From Spyradocola sp050942925 (GTDB taxonomy: Bacteria; Bacillota; Clostridia; Christensenellales; UBA1750), in contig JBMNOF010000001.1 in the NCBI GenBank assembly GCA_050942925.1, positions 162,480-226,479 of the forward strand: a stretch of 64,000 nt of DNA, read 5' to 3'. Below, one piece after another: positions 49,825-58,886 of the stretch. The notes under the pieces are model-generated. The model saw only the letters and a list, made by a program, of their open reading frames with translations. It searched no databases and had not been told where the DNA came from. Both the position numbers and the translations under genes were made by a program. Positions within the stretch are counted from its first letter, which is position 1. Each line of letters opens with the position of its first letter.

Positions 49825-51825
49825 ATGGCCCTGTTCCGCAATGACAACGGCGTGCTCAAGTGCCGCTTCCTCGGGGAGAACCTCTGGCTCTTGCCCTGGG
49901 GACAGAATGCGCTGCGCGTCGTCTCCCGCCCCATGTGCGAGCCCGAGCTGCCGCTTTGGGCTCTGCTCGAGCCGAAGAACGGCCCCGTCTCCATCCGCAT
50001 CGCGGAGCGCGAGGCGGCCATCACCGTCGGCTCCCTCACCGCAACCGTGCGCCGCATGGATTGGCCCGACCGCCTGGAGATCACCTACACCAACGCCCGC
50101 GGCGAGGTGCTGCTGGCCGAGCGCCCCGGAACCGGCGCCCTCAACATCCAGCCCCGGTTCTTCAAGCCCATCGTCGCCGGGGACTTTAAGCTCACCGTGG
50201 GCTTTGCTGCGGACGACGACGAAAAGCTCTACGGCATGGGCCAGTACCAGCAGGACGTGCTCAACGTCAAGTATTCGACGTTCGAGCTCGCCCACCGCAA
50301 CTCCCAGGCGAGCGTGCCCTTCGTGCTCTCCAGCAAGGGCTACGGCTTCCTCTGGCACAACCCCGCCATTGGCCGGGCGAGCTTCGGCCGCAACCTCATG
50401 GAGTGGTCCGCTGACAGCACCAAGCAGATGGACTACTGGATCTGCGCGGGCGATACCCCCCGCGACATCGAGCGCCAGTACGCCGATGCCGTCGGCCACG
50501 CGCCCGAAATGCCCGAGTATGGCCTGGGCTTCTGGCAGTGCAAGCTCCGCTATTGGAACCAGGAGCAGCTGCTCAACGTCGCCCGGGAGTACCATCGCCG
50601 CGGCATCCCCGTGGATGTGATCGTCGTGGATTTCTTCCATTGGCCGCACATGGGCGACTTCCGCTTTGATGAGGAGTTCTGGCCCGATCCCAAGGCCATG
50701 GTTGCGGAGCTCAAGAGCATGGGCATGGAGCTGATGGTCTCCGTTTGGCCGCAGATCTCCCTCAAGAGCGAGAACTTCCGCGAGATGGACGAGGAGGGGT
50801 TCATCGCCCGCTGCGACAAGGGCATGAACTGCCAGATGCGCTTTGTGGACGAGGACGTCATGTTCTTTGACGCCACCAACCCCGACGCCCGCGCCTACCT
50901 CTGGGGCAAGATCAAGAAGAACTACTACGACAACGGCGTGCGCGTCTTTTGGCTGGATGAGGCCGAGCCGGAATACGGCACCTATGACTTTGACAACTAC
51001 CGCTATTACTCCGGCACCGTCGCCCAGACCGGCAACCTCTACCCCCAGCTCTATGCCCGCACCTTCTACGACGGCATGAAGGGCGAGGGCCAGGAGAAGG
51101 TCGTCAACCTCCTGCGCTGCGCCTGGGCCGGCAGCGCCCGCTATGGCGCGCTGGTCTGGTCCGGAGACATCCACTCCGACTTTGCCACCCTGCGCAAGCA
51201 GGTCTGCGCCGGCCTCAACATGGGCATCGCCGGCATTCCCTGGTGGACCACGGACATCGGCGGCTTCGCCGGCGGCGACCCCAAGGACGAGGGCTTCCGC
51301 GAGCTGATCGTGCGCTGGTTCCAGTGGGGCGCGTTCTGCCCGGTCATGCGCCTGCACGGCAACCGCGTGCCCGATGAGCACATCTTCCGCAAGACCGGCG
51401 AGGAAGTGCTCCCCAGCGGCGCGGACAACGAGATCTGGTCCTTTGGCGACAAGGCCTACGGCATCCTCAAGAACCTCATCGACTTCCGCGAGGTCATGCG
51501 CCCCTACGTGCGCACCCTCATGCAGGCCGCGCACGAGGACGGCGCCCCCGTCATGCGCACCATGTTCTATGAGTTCCCCGAGGATGAGGCGACCTGGGAG
51601 CTGCGCGACCAGTACATGTTCGGGCCGGACGTGCTCGTGGCGCCCGTTCTCGACGCAGGCGCGGTGCAGCGCAAGGTCTACCTGCCCGCAGGCGCGCAGT
51701 GGACCGACCTGCACACCGGCAGCACCTATGCAGGCGGTGCGGAGATCCTGTGCGACGCGCCCCTGGAGCGCATCCCCGTCTTCCTCCGCGACGGCGCCCA
51801 CAAGGACTGGATCGGCAAGATCTAA
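49825..51825 (+). CDS. GH31 family alpha-glycosidase (alpha-xylosidase-like)
   Basis: GH31 enzymes are retaining alpha-glucosidases or alpha-xylosidases. The 666-residue protein has an N-terminal beta-sandwich (to about 220), a barrel with the nucleophile Asp378 in F-W-L-D-E-A-E-P-E and the acid/base Asp448 in W-S-G-D-I-H, and C-terminal beta domains. The D-E-A-E-P form is seen in xylosidase-type members, but specificity cannot be fixed from sequence. ATG 49825 follows AAGGAGAG. No signal peptide, so it acts on imported oligosaccharides. Confidence 0.92.
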   Translation: MALFRNDNGVLKCRFLGENLWLLPWGQNALRVVSRPMCEPELPLWALLEPKNGPVSIRIAEREAAITVGSLTATVRRMDWPDRLEITYTNARGEVLLAERPGTGALNIQPRFFKPIVAGDFKLTVGFAADDDEKLYGMGQYQQDVLNVKYSTFELAHRNSQASVPFVLSSKGYGFLWHNPAIGRASFGRNLMEWSADSTKQMDYWICAGDTPRDIERQYADAVGHAPEMPEYGLGFWQCKLRYWNQEQLLNVAREYHRRGIPVDVIVVDFFHWPHMGDFRFDEEFWPDPKAMVAELKSMGMELMVSVWPQISLKSENFREMDEEGFIARCDKGMNCQMRFVDEDVMFFDATNPDARAYLWGKIKKNYYDNGVRVFWLDEAEPEYGTYDFDNYRYYSGTVAQTGNLYPQLYARTFYDGMKGEGQEKVVNLLRCAWAGSARYGALVWSGDIHSDFATLRKQVCAGLNMGIAGIPWWTTDIGGFAGGDPKDEGFRELIVRWFQWGAFCPVMRLHGNRVPDEHIFRKTGEEVLPSGADNEIWSFGDKAYGILKNLIDFREVMRPYVRTLMQAAHEDGAPVMRTMFYEFPEDEATWELRDQYMFGPDVLVAPVLDAGAVQRKVYLPAGAQWTDLHTGSTYAGGAEILCDAPLERIPVFLRDGAHKDWIGKI

Positions 51826-51844
51826 TCCTCCCCTTTTCGCAAAG

Positions 51845-51886
51845 CAAGAGCCCGCAGAAGCGCAGTCTTCTGCGGGCTCTTGTTTT
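51845..51886. terminator. Bidirectional terminator between GH31 and araC-type gene
   Basis: A perfect 16-bp stem (51845-51860 with 51867-51882) with a six-base loop and TTTT beyond; it separates convergent genes. Confidence 0.92.
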
Positions 51887-51900
51887 GCCTGGCCTGCCAC

Positions 51901-52797
51901 TCAGGAGGCCAGCACCTTGTCCCGGTACTCCAAGGGCGTCATGCCCGTGTGCTTTTTGAACGTGGAGGAAAAGTACATGGGGTTCTGATAGCCCACCTTC
52001 AACGCGATCTCGCTCACGCGCAGCGTCGTGTTCCGCAGAAGATCCTTCGCCCGCTCGATGCGCAGCTTCGTCTGATAGGCCAAGGGCGAGTACCCCACCT
52101 GCGCCTTGAACGTGCGGATGAAGTGCGAGGCGCTCATCTGCAGGCTTCGCGCCATCGCCTCCACGTCCAAGGAGGTCGTCAGATCGCTCTGGATGGCGTG
52201 CACCGCATAGGCGAGCGCCGCGGCCCCGCGTTCCGGCCGGTCGGAGGCCGCCTCGTCCGGCTCCGTGCTCGCGGGGCGAATTTCCCGCCAAGCGGCCGGC
52301 GCAAGGCGCGGCACAGACGCGGCCAGGAGCTGCATGAACAGCCCCAGGCTGTTGAGCGAGCGGTGCATGGCGTCCAGTTGCGAGGGCAGAGATTGGCGCA
52401 GGATGCCATCGAACAGGTGCAGCAGGTCCGCGCCCTCCCGGATTTGCAGGCAGAGCTGCCCCGAAAGCCCCATGTTCTCCAGCAGACGGTCGCACCCGTA
52501 TCCCCCAAAGGAGATCCAATAGGCGGTGCTCTGTCCGCCTTGCACAAAGTGCAGGTGGTATTCCTCCTCCGGCGGCAGGAGCAGGAGGCTTTCCCCCACG
52601 TACATGGCCTCGACCCGGTTGCGCACCAGGTACAGGCTGCCCTCCCGAATGTAGAGGAGCCGGTACTCCGCCTGCGCGGTCAGGGTCTGCGCATAGGCTT
52701 CCTCCCGAAGCTGAAGGAAGGAGATGTTGCTCAGGCGCAGATAGTCCCCCCAAGCGCCAGACGTGTCGGCCAGGCGGTGTTGAACGAGCAGTTTCAC
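51901..52797 (-). CDS. AraC family transcriptional regulator
   Basis: A 298-residue regulator with an N-terminal cupin-like sensor (R-V-G-E or Y-V-G-E-S-L-L-L-L-P-P near 65) and a C-terminal double helix-turn-helix (about 195-298; M-S-A-S-H-F-I-R-T-F-K and K-V-G-Y-Q-N-P-M-Y-F-S-S-T-F-K-K). The start chosen is GTG (complement of 52795-52797), eight bases after GGAGGTG. A 36-codon longer frame lacks a ribosome site. It faces the sugar importer genes, which it probably activates. Confidence 0.9.
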   Translation of the reverse strand: MKLLVQHRLADTSGAWGDYLRLSNISFLQLREEAYAQTLTAQAEYRLLYIREGSLYLVRNRVEAMYVGESLLLLPPEEEYHLHFVQGGQSTAYWISFGGYGCDRLLENMGLSGQLCLQIREGADLLHLFDGILRQSLPSQLDAMHRSLNSLGLFMQLLAASVPRLAPAAWREIRPASTEPDEAASDRPERGAAALAYAVHAIQSDLTTSLDVEAMARSLQMSASHFIRTFKAQVGYSPLAYQTKLRIERAKDLLRNTTLRVSEIALKVGYQNPMYFSSTFKKHTGMTPLEYRDKVLAS

Positions 52798-53322
52798 GCT
52801 GGATTCACCTCCCCAGTTGTGTCCCTTACCTGTGTATATGTCCCCGAAACGGAAAATAGCACGCGAAAGATCAATTTTGTTAAGGGGGTTGGAGGGATGG
52901 TCCATACACAGAACGTCGAAAGAGCGTCTTTATCACTTCATGGATTATACACAATGTTATCACAGAATATTTACATTTTCAAGGGATTTGCGGTTGATAA
53001 ATTTACATAAATTCCCAATGTTAAGAAATGCGCACGCTTTGGCCGGGAAAGAAATGGCGGAACCGGAGGAAAAATGCAGAGAAAAGGATAGATGGTTTTG
53101 GGAGAGAATTTGCAGAAAAAGTGAGGAAACATTGCATTATATAGAAAAAGATATTTGAATTATTTGCATCAATTTCCTTGATAAAATCATCATTTTGCGC
53201 ATTGCGCTCTTTTTTTATCCATATTATCATAAATATCAGGAAGACCGTAGGCGCGAGGACAAAGGGGGAGGAATGTCCCGCGCTGCGGCAAGAACAATGC
53301 GGAGAGAAAAGGAGATGTGCGT
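52798..53322. other. AT-rich regulatory gap between AraC gene and sugar-acid importer
   Basis: This 525-base gap has no gene I can support. It is much richer in A and T than its surroundings, with stop codons in most frames. A candidate promoter for the binding-protein gene is TTGCGC (53202-53207) and TATCAT (53225-53230), spacing 17. AraC-type binding sites would be expected here but no clear direct repeat was found by eye. Confidence 0.5.
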
Positions 53323-54789
53323 ATGAAGAAGACCAAGTTGGCAGCTTTGTTCCTGGCCCTGGCGATGCTCATCGCCGCGCTGGCAGGCTGTACCTCGAGC
53401 CCTGCTCCGGCAGAGACCGGCGATGCTCCGGAATCGGCTGCTCCGGCAGAAGAACCGTCTGCGGAAGAGCCGTCCGCAGAAGAGCCTGCGGCCGAGGGAG
53501 AAGCCGTGCAGCTCAAGCTCTACATGCTTCCGCAGGATGACGACTCGGACATCGTCAAGCAGCGCTTCGAGTTCATCCGCGAAAAGGTCGAGACCGCCTT
53601 CCCCAACTATGAGATCGAGTGGACGCGCATGGCGCCCGGCACCGACTACCGCCAGCAGTACGACAAGCTCCTGATGTCCGGCGATGGTCCCACGCTGTGG
53701 AACTCCCTGCCGTTCGTCGACATCCAGACCCGCATGCGCAACGGCACCATCGCCGAAATCACGGACTACGTGGTGAACTGGGACCTGCGCAATGAGGGCA
53801 AGGTCAACCCCTCCATCGAGGACGCGCTCCACGATGAGGAAGGCCGCTGGTACGCGGTTCCCTACGCGCCCTACATCATGGGCATGCTCTACAACAAGAC
53901 CGCCATCGAGGCGGGCGGCGGCACCACCGAGACCGTTCCCCAGACCTGGGACGAGTTCGCGCAGGTGGCGCAGGCCCTGACGGACAAGGACGTTCCGCGC
54001 TTTGGCTACACGCTGCTGGGCTCTGACTTCTGCGCGTGGCCGCTGACGCCGTGGGTCTGGTCCGCGGGCGGCGAAATGGTCATCCCCAACGGCGACGGCA
54101 CCTACTCCATCGGCTTCAACCAGGAAGCGGGCGTGGACGCCATCATGTACATGCACGACCTGGTGCACAAGTACGGCGTGACCCAGACCGACCTTCTGGA
54201 GAGCTATGACGACTACATGTCCAACATGACGGTTGGCTACGCCTGCTACGGCTGGGGCCTGCCCACCTCGCTGGACAAGGAAAAGCTGGCCGCGTACGAC
54301 GAAGTGCAGGAGAACTTCGGCGTCATCCCGATTCCCGGCAAGGAAGAAGGACAGGCCGTGGGCTTCGCCGGCGGCGAAACCTGGACCATGCACCCCCAGG
54401 CCACCAAGGAGCAGATGGACGCCTCTTGGGAGATCCTGAACCTGATCTCCTATGACGAGGAGTTCCTGCGCGAGCTCTGGCAGCTGGAGAATGAGCTGGG
54501 CCTTCTGGACCCCAAGCCCTCCACCCGTCAGGACCTGGTTGAGGTCAAGTACTCCTACGCCACCAACTGGCCCGAGCATTGGAAGGAAGAGTTCGCGGCG
54601 CTGAACGCCATCGCGCGGCCGGAGCCCTTCTGCAATGAGTGGAACTCCCTGAAGGACTACATCGTGCAGCCCTTCCAGGCGATCATGGCGGACCCGGACA
54701 TCACCCGCGAGGAAGCGCAGGCGCTGCTCGACGAGTGTGCCGAGAGGCTCTACACCGACTTCCCGGATGCCTACAAGAAGCCCGCGTAA
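53323..54789 (+). CDS. Sugar ABC transporter substrate-binding lipoprotein (family 1)
   Basis: The extracellular binding component of a CUT1-type importer, 488 residues. Signal peptide M-K-K-T-K-L-A-A-L-F-L-A and lipobox L-A-G-C (Cys22) precede an S-A-E-E-P linker and a family 1 binding domain (P-Q-T-W-D-E-F-A-Q-V-A-Q near 205). ATG 53323 follows AAAGGAG; a GTG two codons earlier is less well placed. It heads the operon with the two permeases. Confidence 0.94.
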   Translation: MKKTKLAALFLALAMLIAALAGCTSSPAPAETGDAPESAAPAEEPSAEEPSAEEPAAEGEAVQLKLYMLPQDDDSDIVKQRFEFIREKVETAFPNYEIEWTRMAPGTDYRQQYDKLLMSGDGPTLWNSLPFVDIQTRMRNGTIAEITDYVVNWDLRNEGKVNPSIEDALHDEEGRWYAVPYAPYIMGMLYNKTAIEAGGGTTETVPQTWDEFAQVAQALTDKDVPRFGYTLLGSDFCAWPLTPWVWSAGGEMVIPNGDGTYSIGFNQEAGVDAIMYMHDLVHKYGVTQTDLLESYDDYMSNMTVGYACYGWGLPTSLDKEKLAAYDEVQENFGVIPIPGKEEGQAVGFAGGETWTMHPQATKEQMDASWEILNLISYDEEFLRELWQLENELGLLDPKPSTRQDLVEVKYSYATNWPEHWKEEFAALNAIARPEPFCNEWNSLKDYIVQPFQAIMADPDITREEAQALLDECAERLYTDFPDAYKKPA

Positions 54790-54817
54790 CGGAGCAAAAA
54801 CAGAAAGACAGGAAAGG

Positions 54818-54844
54818 GGGGCGGGCAGGATCACTGCCCGCCCC
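54818..54844 (+). terminator. Intercistronic hairpin after the binding-protein gene
   Basis: GGGGCGGGCAG pairs with CTGCCCGCCCC around a five-base loop, without a good T-run. Such structures often let more binding protein be made than permease by stabilising the first part of the mRNA or stopping some polymerases. Confidence 0.6.
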
Positions 54845-54891
54845 TTCTCCAAAGCAGAAAAACAAAGAGGAATGGAAAGGGGGAAATCGAC

Positions 54892-55848
54892 GTGATTCGC
54901 ATTCGGTTCAGTAGGGACATATTCAAGCGCGATGTGTTGCCATGGTTCTTCCTGGTTCCCGCGATTGTGAGCTTTGCGCTCTTCAAGTATTACCCAATCC
55001 TCCTGGGGTTCTTTGTCTCGTTCTTCGAGGTCAACATCGTGGACCTGCCGGGAACCTTTATCGGCTTTGACAACTACATCCGCGCCTTCCAGGACAAGGA
55101 TTTCCTCAACGCCATCGTCAACACCTTCCAGTTCCTGGCCATTTCCCTGCTCATCAACTTCTGGGTGCCGATCCTTCTGGCCACCCTCATCAACGAGGTG
55201 CGCAGGGGCAAGACCTTCGTGCGCACGATGTACTTCATCCCCGCCGTCGCACCCGGCATCGCCATGAGTGTCCTGTGGAAGTACATCTGGCAGCCCGACT
55301 ACGGCCTGGCCAACTACCTGATGAAGGTGCTGGAACTGCCGACGCAGAAGTGGCTCAACGACCCCCTGCTCGTCAAGTGGTGCATGCAGTTCCCGGGACT
55401 GATCATCGGCGGCGGACTTACGATGGTCATCTACCTTGCCGCGCTGCAGGATGTTCCCGAAGAGCAGCACGAGTCGGCGCTGCTGGACGGGGCGGGATTC
55501 CTGCGCCGCATCTTCTGCATCTCCCTGCCGCAGATCAAGCCCATCGTGCTGACCATGCTGGTGCTGGCGGTCATCGACGTGTTCAACATGTTCGACAACG
55601 TCCAGATCATGACGGGCGGCGGCCCCTCGGGCGCGACGGAGACCATGGTGCTCTACGCCTACGACCAAGCCTATACGTTCCTGAACTACGGCTACGCCAT
55701 CACGCTGAGCTGCTTGACCTTCCTGTGCGTGTTCGTGCTGACCGCCATCCAGATGTCCATTGGCGGCGACAGCCTCATCTCCAGCAAGGGCAAGAAGTCG
55801 AGCCGGCGCCGGCTGCGCGCATCCCAACTCAAGGCAAAGGAGGAATGA
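54892..55848 (+). CDS. Sugar ABC transporter permease (MalF/LplB-like)
   Basis: A 318-residue inner-membrane permease with six hydrophobic segments; F-L-V-P-A-I-V-S-F-A and the EAA loop E-S-A-L-L-D-G-A-G-F-L-R-R-I-F near residue 195 are typical. The start is GTG 54892 after GGGGGAAA. It forms the channel with the next gene. Confidence 0.93.
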   Translation: MIRIRFSRDIFKRDVLPWFFLVPAIVSFALFKYYPILLGFFVSFFEVNIVDLPGTFIGFDNYIRAFQDKDFLNAIVNTFQFLAISLLINFWVPILLATLINEVRRGKTFVRTMYFIPAVAPGIAMSVLWKYIWQPDYGLANYLMKVLELPTQKWLNDPLLVKWCMQFPGLIIGGGLTMVIYLAALQDVPEEQHESALLDGAGFLRRIFCISLPQIKPIVLTMLVLAVIDVFNMFDNVQIMTGGGPSGATETMVLYAYDQAYTFLNYGYAITLSCLTFLCVFVLTAIQMSIGGDSLISSKGKKSSRRRLRASQLKAKEE

Positions 55849-55851
55849 TCT

Positions 55852-56715
55852 ATGCCCGCTCTACAGAGAGTTGAACTCAAGTCCAAAAAGGGAAAGCTGA
55901 CCTACGGGCTGATCTGGGCCATCCTCGGTCTTGGGATCCCGGTGCAGATCTTCCCCTATGTCTGGATTCTCCTTTCCATGTTCAAGGCGAACAAGGAGGT
56001 CCGCGCCATTCCGCCGACCTTCTTCCCCGAAGTGTGGCACTGGGAAAACATTCCGGAGACGTTCTCCAAGTACCACCTGGAGCAGAACCTGCTCAACTCC
56101 TTCCTGCTGTGCGTGGGCGTCATCCTTCTGCAGGTGACCATCTCCACCCTGGCCGCCTTTGCGCTCTCCAAGCTCCGGCCCAAGGGCAGCAAGTGGGTCA
56201 TGACGTTCTTCCTGGGGACCATGATGATCAACTCCCAGGCCCTGGCCTGGCCGACGTACATCATGTTCACAAATTTTTTCGGGCTCCGTCTGATCGACAA
56301 CCTTTGGTCCCTGATCCTCTCTTTTTCCGCGTGGGCCTGGGCAATCTTCATTCTGAAGAGCTTTTTTGACGGGCTTCCGCATGATTTGTTGGAATCTGCA
56401 CGCATAGATGGAGCGAGTAACTCAAGAATCTTGTTCTCCATCGTAATGCCGCTTTCTAAGCCAGTCTACGCAGTGGTTATTCTCAATACGTTCATGGCGT
56501 GCTATAATCAGTTTATCTACCCGCTGATCCTTTTACCAGATTCAAAGAACTGGACCATCATGGTGCGCATATTCGCCATTCAAGGCTCCAGCTCCGCCAC
56601 TTGGAACCAGATCATGGTGCTGCTCGGCTGCGCCACGCTTCCGGTTCTGCTCTGCTACATCTTCGCGCAGAAATACATCGTTCAGGGCATCAGCATGTCC
56701 GGCCTGAAGGGGTGA
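55852..56715 (+). CDS. Sugar ABC transporter permease (MalG-like)
   Basis: A 287-residue permease, three bases after its partner. The EAA loop is L-L-E-S-A-R-I-D-G-A-S-N-S-R-I near residue 180. From about 56265 to 56575 codons are conspicuously AT-rich (for example AGA, TTA, ATA, AGT) within an otherwise GC-rich gene, yet the protein reads through without interruption. No ATP-binding protein is encoded in this cluster, so the importer must share an ATPase from elsewhere. Confidence 0.93.
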   Translation: MPALQRVELKSKKGKLTYGLIWAILGLGIPVQIFPYVWILLSMFKANKEVRAIPPTFFPEVWHWENIPETFSKYHLEQNLLNSFLLCVGVILLQVTISTLAAFALSKLRPKGSKWVMTFFLGTMMINSQALAWPTYIMFTNFFGLRLIDNLWSLILSFSAWAWAIFILKSFFDGLPHDLLESARIDGASNSRILFSIVMPLSKPVYAVVILNTFMACYNQFIYPLILLPDSKNWTIMVRIFAIQGSSSATWNQIMVLLGCATLPVLLCYIFAQKYIVQGISMSGLKG

Positions 56716-56719
56716 GAGA

Positions 56720-57343
56720 ATGATCTTCTACATGTACGCACTGCGAAGGTTCGGCCGCCAACTCTGGCGCGAGCCGCACACGGTCATGAGCGCATCGCTG
56801 CTGATGGTGCTGCTCTCCCTGCCGGTTGTGACCGTGGGCCTTGCGATTTGCGCGGGCGTGCAGTACATGCACGACAAGGAGCAGGGAATCGGCATCACCT
56901 GGCGCGAGGCTGTGCGCAGCGTGCGCCCTTGCATGGGCAAGGCCATCGCCATGGGGATTGTGGACCTTTGCTGCCTTGTCGCGTGCGTGAGCGCGGTCGC
57001 CTGGCTCATTGCGGGCAGGGATTTTGCGCTGACGCTGTTGAGCACGGTGTTTCTCTACCTGGCGCTGTTTTACCTGGCCACGGCGCTCTACCGCTACCCG
57101 ATCCTGGTGCTGAACCCCTCGCTGCCCCTTGCGCAGGTCGCGCTTTGCGCGATGGGGATCGCCCTGAAGAACTTTGGGTACGTGTTTCTCTACTGGTGCG
57201 TGCTGCTGTTGGCGCTGATGATCTGCGCGGTCACGGGCGTAGGGCTTCTGCTCCTGTTGCCGGGGGCGAGCGCCCTGCTCATGGCTACGGCCTGGAGCGA
57301 ATCGCTCAAGCGGGATGAATACAAGCGGACAAACGCCGCCTGA
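56720..57343 (+). CDS. YesL-like membrane protein (DUF624)
   Basis: A 207-residue protein with about five hydrophobic segments and the N-terminal Y-A-L-R-R-F-G-R-Q-L-W typical of the YesL/DUF624 family. These proteins often sit with CUT1 importers for plant-polysaccharide fragments; their role is not established. ATG 56720 follows TGAGAGA, four bases after the permease stop. Confidence 0.85.
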   Translation: MIFYMYALRRFGRQLWREPHTVMSASLLMVLLSLPVVTVGLAICAGVQYMHDKEQGIGITWREAVRSVRPCMGKAIAMGIVDLCCLVACVSAVAWLIAGRDFALTLLSTVFLYLALFYLATALYRYPILVLNPSLPLAQVALCAMGIALKNFGYVFLYWCVLLLALMICAVTGVGLLLLLPGASALLMATAWSESLKRDEYKRTNAA

Positions 57344-57390
57344 CGGCGTAAATCCGATAGACAAAATAGACAGAAAGAGAGGGTAAAACA

Positions 57391-58023
57391 ATGAGGACGG
57401 AAATCGTAAACACGCTGCTCACGGCGCGCATCACCGCGATTGTCCGGGGCATCGCAGAAGAGAAGCTCCGCCGCACGGCCGACGCGCTCTACGAGGGCGG
57501 CGTCAGGACCATCGAGGTCACGTTCGACACGCCCGGCGCAGCGGAGATGATCCGCCTGCTCAAGAAGGAGTACGCGGACAAGATGCTCGTCGGCGCCGGA
57601 ACGGTCCTGGACACCGAGACCTGCCGCACCGCAATCCTGGCGGGCGCAGACTTTGTTCTGGCCCCCACGCTCAACACCGATGTCATCCGGATGTGCAACC
57701 GCTACGGCCGGGCCGCAGTCCCCGGGGTGCTCACGCCCACGGAGATCCTGACGGCGCTGGAGGCGGGCGCGGACATCGTCAAGGTGTTCCCCGCCGGCAC
57801 GCTCGGCCCTGCCTACATCAAGGACATCAAGGGCCCGCTCAAGCAGGCCACCATCATGGTCGTGGGCGGCGTGAGCTTGGAAAACTGCGCGGACTTTTTC
57901 CGCGCGGGCGCGGCGTGCGCCGGCATCGGCTCCAATCTTGTCAGCAAGGCGCTCATCGAAGCGGATGACTATGCGGCCATTGCCGAGCGCGCAAGGGCCT
58001 TCGTCCGCGCGGCAAGCGTATAG
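57391..58023 (+). CDS. eda: 2-dehydro-3-deoxyphosphogluconate (KDPG) aldolase
   Basis: KDPG aldolase splits KDPG into pyruvate and glyceraldehyde 3-phosphate. This 210-residue class I aldolase has Glu42 in I-E-V-T-F-D-T-P, the Schiff-base Lys131 in D-I-V-K-V-F-P-A-G and the phosphate-binding G-G-V-S. It is the final step of the sugar-acid route encoded here. It follows the YesL gene by 47 bases with AGAGAGGG as ribosome site. Confidence 0.95.
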   Translation: MRTEIVNTLLTARITAIVRGIAEEKLRRTADALYEGGVRTIEVTFDTPGAAEMIRLLKKEYADKMLVGAGTVLDTETCRTAILAGADFVLAPTLNTDVIRMCNRYGRAAVPGVLTPTEILTALEAGADIVKVFPAGTLGPAYIKDIKGPLKQATIMVVGGVSLENCADFFRAGAACAGIGSNLVSKALIEADDYAAIAERARAFVRAASV

Positions 58024-58057
58024 ATAAAAAAGAGCAATCGAAACGGGGGTAAACGAC

Positions 58058-58840
58058 ATGAGCCGGAAAATCGCACTGGTGACGGGCGCGGGTCGCGGCA
58101 TCGGCAAGGGCATCGCCCTGCAGCTGGCCAAGGCTGGGTATGACCTGGGCATCCACTACTCCACCACCGCCGAGGGCGCGCTGGACGCCGCGGAAAAGGC
58201 CCGCGCGCTGGGCGCCAAGGCCGAGGTCTTCCATGCCGACATCCGCAACTACGACGAGATCCAGGAGATGTTCAAGGCATTCTTCCAGGTGTACGACCAC
58301 ATCGACCTCATGGTCAACAACGCGGGCATCACCCGCTTCCAGCCCTTCCTGGAGGCCACGCCCGAACTGTTTGACACCGTCGTGGGCACGGACCTTCGCG
58401 GAACCTATTTCTGTGCGCAGGCGGCCGCCCGCAACATGGTGGAAAAGGGCGTGCGCGGCGTCATCATCAACATCTCCTCCAACCACGCCCTGGGCTGCTG
58501 GCCCAACGCCACGGTCTATGCGGCGGCAAAGGCGGGGCTGGACAAGCTGGGCAAGAACATGGCCATGGAGCTTGCGCCCCACGGCATCCGGGTTGTGACC
58601 ATCGCCCCCGGCTACACGCAGCTGCCCGAGCGCAAGCGGCCCAACACGCCCGAGGCCAATGCGCGCTTTAAGGCGCTCACCGACCGCATCCCCGGCGGGC
58701 GCTTTGCGGAGCCCTGGGAGATCGGCGACGCGGTCGTGTTCCTCGCCTCCGACAGCGCAGGCTACATCACCGGCACGACCCTGTATATCGACGGCGGATC
58801 GCTTCTGCCGGTCCTTGCGGAAAACACGTTCATCAAGTGA
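58058..58840 (+). CDS. SDR family oxidoreductase in the sugar-acid cluster
   Basis: A 260-residue classical SDR with T-G-A-G-R-G-I-G-K-G, N-N-A-G (87-90), Ser141 and the catalytic pair Tyr154/Lys158 in Y-A-A-A-K. Placed between eda and a dehydratase, it may be the hexuronate-keto acid reductase step (fructuronate/tagaturonate to aldonate) or an aldonate dehydrogenase. Which one cannot be told from sequence. Confidence 0.9.
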   Translation: MSRKIALVTGAGRGIGKGIALQLAKAGYDLGIHYSTTAEGALDAAEKARALGAKAEVFHADIRNYDEIQEMFKAFFQVYDHIDLMVNNAGITRFQPFLEATPELFDTVVGTDLRGTYFCAQAAARNMVEKGVRGVIINISSNHALGCWPNATVYAAAKAGLDKLGKNMAMELAPHGIRVVTIAPGYTQLPERKRPNTPEANARFKALTDRIPGGRFAEPWEIGDAVVFLASDSAGYITGTTLYIDGGSLLPVLAENTFIK

Positions 58841-58886
58841 CGTTTCCGGAAAATAAAGACGATTCACAGAAAGGGGAAGACCGACC

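Noticed and set aside
52817..53158. Plus-strand 113-codon frame in the gap before the sugar importer
   Set aside because: AT-rich, no ribosome site, no family likeness, and unlike the codon usage of the region.
56500..56520. TATAAT-like sequence inside the permease gene
   Set aside because: It lies in the AT-rich codon patch, has no matching -35, and no gene starts close downstream.
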